A stretch of DNA of 64,000 nt, from contig CBDCNI010000001.1 in the NCBI GenBank assembly GCA_965219175.1, positions 2,108,001 through 2,172,000 of the forward strand, in the 5' to 3' direction. Origin of the DNA: JBBPZK01 sp965219175. GTDB taxonomy: Bacteria > Actinomycetota > Rubrobacteria > Rubrobacterales > Rubrobacteraceae. A program made the position numbers and the translations under genes. Under the pieces are notes generated by a model. That model ran no database searches and had not been told where the DNA came from. It worked only from the letters and a program-made list of their open reading frames with translations. This document shows, in pieces, positions 60,857 through 64,000 of the stretch; positions within the stretch are counted from its first letter, which is position 1; each line of letters begins with the position of its first letter.

Positions 60857-61306
60857 ATGAAGCAGAGTACGAAATCTCTCGTGGCGCTCACAGTGGTCTG
60901 TACGCTGGCGGCGATCGTCTTCGGTTTCGGTTCCGAGGTCTTCTCGTTCAAGAGCACCTACCAGGGGACTGGTCGAACGCCGATCATAATGCTGACCCGC
61001 CTGATCTTCTACCTCGCGCTGGCGGCTATCCTGGCCTTCAAGGGAGGATGGCCGGGCGTCCTGGCGGCGATAGTTATGGTCGCCACGGCGACGACGGTTG
61101 AATGGCTGCTGTTTCCGTTCTCGTATGGCTGGGCGGCGATCGGCAACCCTTCCGGGTACGCGAAGGAGTTTGGTGAGATTTCGCGTCCCTCTTACACACG
61201 CTGGGGAGGCATCTACGACATTATCGGGGTCGGCGCGAGCGCCGCTTTCGCAAGAATCCTCAAGATGATGGCGTATATGGATCCCAAGGGGCCGAAGGAG
61301 GATTGA
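60857..61306 (+). CDS. Small membrane protein of unknown function
   Basis: The 149-residue protein has about four hydrophobic segments (VALTVVCTLAAIVFGFGSEVF; LTRLIFYLALAAILAF; GVLAAIVMVATATTVEWLLF; a weaker C-terminal one). No family recognised. It is divergent from the MMPL gene and appears leaderless. Its 3' end overlaps the convergent zinc-ribbon gene by 47 bases. Confidence 0.72.
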   Translation: MKQSTKSLVALTVVCTLAAIVFGFGSEVFSFKSTYQGTGRTPIIMLTRLIFYLALAAILAFKGGWPGVLAAIVMVATATTVEWLLFPFSYGWAAIGNPSGYAKEFGEISRPSYTRWGGIYDIIGVGASAAFARILKMMAYMDPKGPKED

Positions 61307-61550
61307 CCTCTACTTCCTCGTCCACGTCGAAATCTACCAGATAGACCTCTCCCAGAGCATTGAAGTCGTAACGCTCCGGCGGCAGCACTCCCTCCACCGA
61401 GTCCTCGACCTCGACGCCGGTCACGAGAACCCCGTGTCCCTTGCACCTCTTGCACTCGAACGGCCGCCACGCGGAGCCGTCGTCGCCGCGCCCCTCGCAG
61501 TTCGGACACTCCCGAAAGCCTTTGTAGTTGATGGTTAGTGTTCTGGTCAC
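61260..61550 (-). CDS. Small zinc-ribbon protein
   Basis: The 96-residue protein has two CxxC pairs (FRECPNCEGRGDDGSAW; FECKRCKGHGVLVTG) resembling half of the DnaJ central zinc finger, then an acidic tail. Such domains bind zinc and often partner proteins. Role unknown. It starts 16 bases after the GNAT gene stop on the same strand. The last 47 bases overlap the convergent membrane-protein gene. Confidence 0.7.
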   Translation of the reverse strand: MTRTLTINYKGFRECPNCEGRGDDGSAWRPFECKRCKGHGVLVTGVEVEDSVEGVLPPERYDFNALGEVYLVDFDVDEEVEVNPPSAPWDPYTPSS

Positions 61551-61566
61551 CGTAGCGCCCGCAACC

Positions 61567-62421
61567 TCAGAGAAGTGACCCGTTCGGGAGGTAAGGCGCT
61601 AGAGACCCCACCTCGCCCCTCACACACAAAGCGCCCCACGGCTTGAGCGCCAGCCCTGCAGAAAGCGCAACGTCCATCGCCCATCCCTGATCGGCCGTCA
61701 GCCAGTTGACCGTGACCTCCGTATCTCCAGCCGGAGCATCGGCCAGACACGCCCACAGCAGATCGGATGCGGCTTCCGTAGTCGTGGCGGCCACGATGCC
61801 GGGTGAGCCGTCTTTGGATAAGGCGTAGCCTCTGGCGCCCGGATCCTCGCAGACGAACATGCGGGCGCCGGTACCAAGTAGGAATTCCAAGTCGGGGCCG
61901 TGCGGAGCGCCCCGAAGGTGGCGATCTACGTCGGCGGCGAGGTCAAGGTCCGATTCCCTCCCTTCGCGCACGGCGAGGCCTCTTGGTAGGGCTCCGCGCC
62001 TGACGGTACCACTTGCGGAGAAGGTCGGTAGGAGTGCAAAACCGGCCATTGCATAGCGGCGGAGGGCGGCCGGGTGGGACGATGAAGCCAGGAGGGCGCT
62101 CTTACAACCCTCCGCATAGGAGAGGGCGCCGTTTAGTAGAGACTTACCGACTCCTCGGCTCCGGTATTCTGCGTCCACGGTTAGTAAAGAGAGCACCCAA
62201 AGTCTTTCGCGACGGAGAGAAACTGCTACACCGGCTATCCTCCCGTCGTCTTCTGCAACCCAGGCACCATCGGGGTCCGTGCGTAGGAGATAGTGGAGGC
62301 GCTTCTGGCGACTCGCGACTTCTTCTGGGGTGCGGTTCTCTATTCTGGCCCGATCTTCGGGATTCTCGGCAAAGGCGTTGGAGGAAGTCTGGTAGGCCGC
62401 CTCCACGTCTTTGCTCGTCAT
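61567..62421 (-). CDS. GNAT-family N-acetyltransferase; possible CTG start at 62436
   Basis: The 284-residue acetyltransferase has the acetyl-CoA motif LTVDAEYRSRGVGKSLLNGAL after VAVSLRRERLWVLSLLTV. The C-terminal half may be a second, degenerate GNAT or sterol-carrier-like domain. Acceptor unknown. The ATG at 62421 has no ribosome site. Five codons upstream a CTG gives NYRPMTSKDVEAAY, the usual GNAT opening, with TAGGA upstream, so translation may start at 62436. It follows ahcY by a short gap. Confidence 0.82.
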   Translation of the reverse strand: MTSKDVEAAYQTSSNAFAENPEDRARIENRTPEEVASRQKRLHYLLRTDPDGAWVAEDDGRIAGVAVSLRRERLWVLSLLTVDAEYRSRGVGKSLLNGALSYAEGCKSALLASSSHPAALRRYAMAGFALLPTFSASGTVRRGALPRGLAVREGRESDLDLAADVDRHLRGAPHGPDLEFLLGTGARMFVCEDPGARGYALSKDGSPGIVAATTTEAASDLLWACLADAPAGDTEVTVNWLTADQGWAMDVALSAGLALKPWGALCVRGEVGSLAPYLPNGSLL

Positions 62422-62444
62422 CGGACGGTAGTTCAGGGGTGGTC

Positions 62445-63695
62445 CTACTGCCAGCTATTCTGGTAGGAGATTTGCTCTTCGGTCAGCGTCTCGGGCTCGA
62501 CTCCCAAAGTGGCGAGTTTGGTGCGAGCTACTAGGTCGTCTATCTCGTCCGGGATGAGTTGTATGCCGGGCTCGAAGTCCTTCGCGTGGCTGGCGAGGTG
62601 GTGGATACCGAGGGCGTGGAGGGCGAAGGTGAGGTCCATGATCTCGATCGGATGTCCGTCCCCGGCGCCGGAGTTTAGGAGCCTGCCGCGCGCGATGACT
62701 TGCAGCCTTCGCCCATCCGGCATCTCGTACTCGGTAATGTTCTGGCGTACCTCGCGCTCTGCAACAGCCATCTCCCGCAGCGCCGCCATGTCGAACTCGT
62801 GGTCGTAGTGGCCGGCGTTCGCGAGCACCGCCCCGTCTTTCATCCGCTCGAAGTGCTCCGCGCGCAGCACCCTTATGTTGCCCGTGCCGGTCAGGAAGAA
62901 GTCCCCGGCCTCGGCGGCGTCGAGCGAGTTCATCACCTCGTAGCCCTCGGCGTAGGCCTCAAGCAACTTCACCGGGTCCGGCTCGCAGACGATGACCCGT
63001 CCACCGAAACCGGCGGCGTATTTGGCGAGCCCGCGGCTCACCCAACCGAAGCCCATCACGACCACCCGCTTGCCGGAGAGGAACAGGTTCGTGTTGGCGA
63101 GCAGGCTGACTATAGAGGAGTGTCCCGTACCGTAACGGTTGTCGAATAGATGCTTCATACGGGCGTCGTTGATCCCGAGTACCGGAAACGGCAGCACGCC
63201 CTCACCCGTCATGGCCCTCACCTTGAGGATGCCCGTGGTCGTCGTCTCAGTAGCGCCCTCCACGTTGTCTATGAGATCCGGGTGACTCTGGATGAGACGC
63301 CCGACTAACTCGGCCCCGTCGTCCAACAACAGGTCCGGCCCGGTCTCCAACGCCAGGTGGATGTACCGCTCGAAGTCTTCCTCGCTCGGGTCGTGCGTAG
63401 CGAAGACGCGGATGCCCCGGTCTACGAGCCCGGCGCAGATGGCGTCCTGGGTAGAGAGCGGGTTGCTCCCGGTGACGGTAACGTCCGCCCCGGCCTCGTG
63501 CAGCAACACCGCCAGGTAAGCCGTCTTCGCTTCGAGGTGGACGGTGACGGCGACCTTCCGGCCCTGTAGCGAGCCGTCGGAGAGACGGTCCTTCGCTATA
63601 GTGTTCAGCACCGGGCAGTGCTGTCCGGCCCAGTCTATCTTCCGGTTGCCCTCATCTGCCAGTGACGGGTCTGCGATTATGGATTCCTGGATCAT
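62445..63695 (-). CDS. ahcY: S-adenosylhomocysteine hydrolase (adenosylhomocysteinase)
   Basis: The 416-residue enzyme splits S-adenosylhomocysteine into adenosine and homocysteine, recycling methylation waste. It has VAVTVHLEAKTAYLAVLLHEAGADV, GATETTTTGILKV, FDNRYGTGHSSIVSLL, the NAD-binding GFGWVSRGLAKYAAGFG, NAGHYDHEFD, and DLTFALHALGIHHLA. The glycine motif has Trp-Val-Ser where most members have Asp-Val-Gly. Length fits the shorter prokaryotic form. ATG 63695 is used for GAGAGGATGAGG upstream; an in-frame ATG at 63737 lacks one. Confidence 0.93.
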   Translation of the reverse strand: MIQESIIADPSLADEGNRKIDWAGQHCPVLNTIAKDRLSDGSLQGRKVAVTVHLEAKTAYLAVLLHEAGADVTVTGSNPLSTQDAICAGLVDRGIRVFATHDPSEEDFERYIHLALETGPDLLLDDGAELVGRLIQSHPDLIDNVEGATETTTTGILKVRAMTGEGVLPFPVLGINDARMKHLFDNRYGTGHSSIVSLLANTNLFLSGKRVVVMGFGWVSRGLAKYAAGFGGRVIVCEPDPVKLLEAYAEGYEVMNSLDAAEAGDFFLTGTGNIRVLRAEHFERMKDGAVLANAGHYDHEFDMAALREMAVAEREVRQNITEYEMPDGRRLQVIARGRLLNSGAGDGHPIEIMDLTFALHALGIHHLASHAKDFEPGIQLIPDEIDDLVARTKLATLGVEPETLTEEQISYQNSWQ

Positions 63696-63797
63696 GGCCT
63701 CATCCTCTCTGTAGCGTACGATATGACGTTCGCGCATAGTTTACAGGCCGGAACGGAAGATGGCTCACGGCATCGTGTCTCCGTCCTCCACTCTCGC

Positions 63798-63803
63798 TAC
63801 AAT
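63798..63803 (+). promoter_or_regulatory. -10 box (TACAAT) before the last gene
   Basis: TACAAT lies 15 bases before ATG 63819, with GAGG between. A short-leader transcript fits. No clear -35. Confidence 0.35.
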
Positions 63804-63818
63804 CACGCGAGGTCAACT

Positions 63819-64000
63819 ATGCGACACAGATATCGGATAAAAACAGCCTGGGTTAGTTACGTGGGGATACAGGCGGCGTGGGTGCTGCTGGTGATCCTCA
63901 CGCCGCTGGGCGTGCACGCCTATCCGTCGAGGCTCTGGGCCTTGCCCTTCTGCGGCATCACGTCGGCCGGCGGCCTGCACATGACCATTTTCCGCTACGA
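63819..64000 (+). CDS. Hypothetical membrane protein, 3' end outside the window
   Basis: About 60 residues are visible: MRHRYRIKTAWVSYVGIQ, a hydrophobic helix (AAWVLLVILTPLGVHAY), then WALPFCGITSAGGLHMTIFRY, running off the window edge without a stop. No family recognised. ATG has GAGG eight bases upstream. Divergent from ahcY. Confidence 0.6.
   Translation, partial: MRHRYRIKTAWVSYVGIQAAWVLLVILTPLGVHAYPSRLWALPFCGITSAGGLHMTIFRY

Noticed and set aside
63700..63818. SAH riboswitch before ahcY
   Set aside because: The leader is short and I could not fit the known pseudoknot structure to it.

Overview
The window is GC-rich, densely packed actinobacterial chromosome. Many start codons are GTG or TTG, stop/start overlaps are frequent, and most genes lie on the minus strand. 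A propane-type diiron monooxygenase cluster with its own chaperonin, a DPPR-synthase-like UbiA protein, a DUF2342-type metalloprotease, an XPB/Bax1 pair and an archaeal-style topoisomerase I together suggest a deep-branching actinomycete such as Rubrobacter. That assignment is inference, because no rRNA lies in the window.

Layout. 1-3.8 kb is the end of an integrated island: an integrase C-terminus and one AT-richer defence-like gene (SIR2, P-loop NTPase, TPR, OB-like tail), stopping at the 3' end of tRNA-Thr(CGT). 3.9-17.7 kb is an alkane-oxidation locus: hydroxylase, reductase and coupling genes (prmABCD type), amidohydrolase, DUF59 protein, alcohol dehydrogenase, GroES/GroEL, a glycerol-dehydrogenase-like enzyme, a divergent IclR regulator and a ferredoxin. 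17.8-24.5 kb is housekeeping: P1 peptidase, RicT, HolB, Tmk, a PuuD-like amidotransferase and TopA. 24.6-28.9 kb holds envelope and export genes (UPF0104, UbiA, TatC, TatA, a TPR protein). 29-39.2 kb is a long minus-strand array for isoprenoid quinone (polyprenyl synthase, MenG) and tetrapyrrole synthesis (HemL, HemB, CobA-HemD, HemC, HemA, SirC). 39.3-43.1 kb is a selenocysteine locus, selA-selB-selC(tRNA-Sec), followed by moaC. 43.2-46.8 kb holds small proteins, a metalloprotease, a second TatA and a YhaM-like HD protein. 46.8-53.2 kb is a sugar ABC transporter with a LacI regulator and a ruined alpha-glucosidase. 53.3-64 kb holds a NagZ-like lipoprotein, the XPB/Bax1 pair, an SDR, an MMPL exporter, a GNAT protein, AhcY and small proteins.

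How the genes work together. The monooxygenase would hydroxylate a short alkane, the dehydrogenases would oxidise the alcohol, and GroES/EL would fold the hydroxylase. A near-identical 15-base motif lies upstream of both halves of that locus. The heme and siroheme genes share one branch point, uroporphyrinogen III. The Sec locus makes Sec-tRNA and its elongation factor, but I see no selenoprotein here.

Most notable findings. (1) A 26-bp microinversion between 7-bp inverted repeats has destroyed the alpha-glucosidase; turning it back restores the family motif exactly. (2) Several conserved genes (ricT, sirC, tmk, yhaM, possibly the GNAT gene) have no ATG/GTG/TTG where homology requires the start. 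In ricT, sirC and yhaM a good Shine-Dalgarno sits in front of an ATC or CTG codon. (3) The island defence gene has an unusual domain combination. (4) An inverted-repeat element at 45.65-45.82 kb is built from 8-bp-periodic TCAGC/GCTGA units. All function calls rest on reading the sequence and remembered family motifs; no database search was run.
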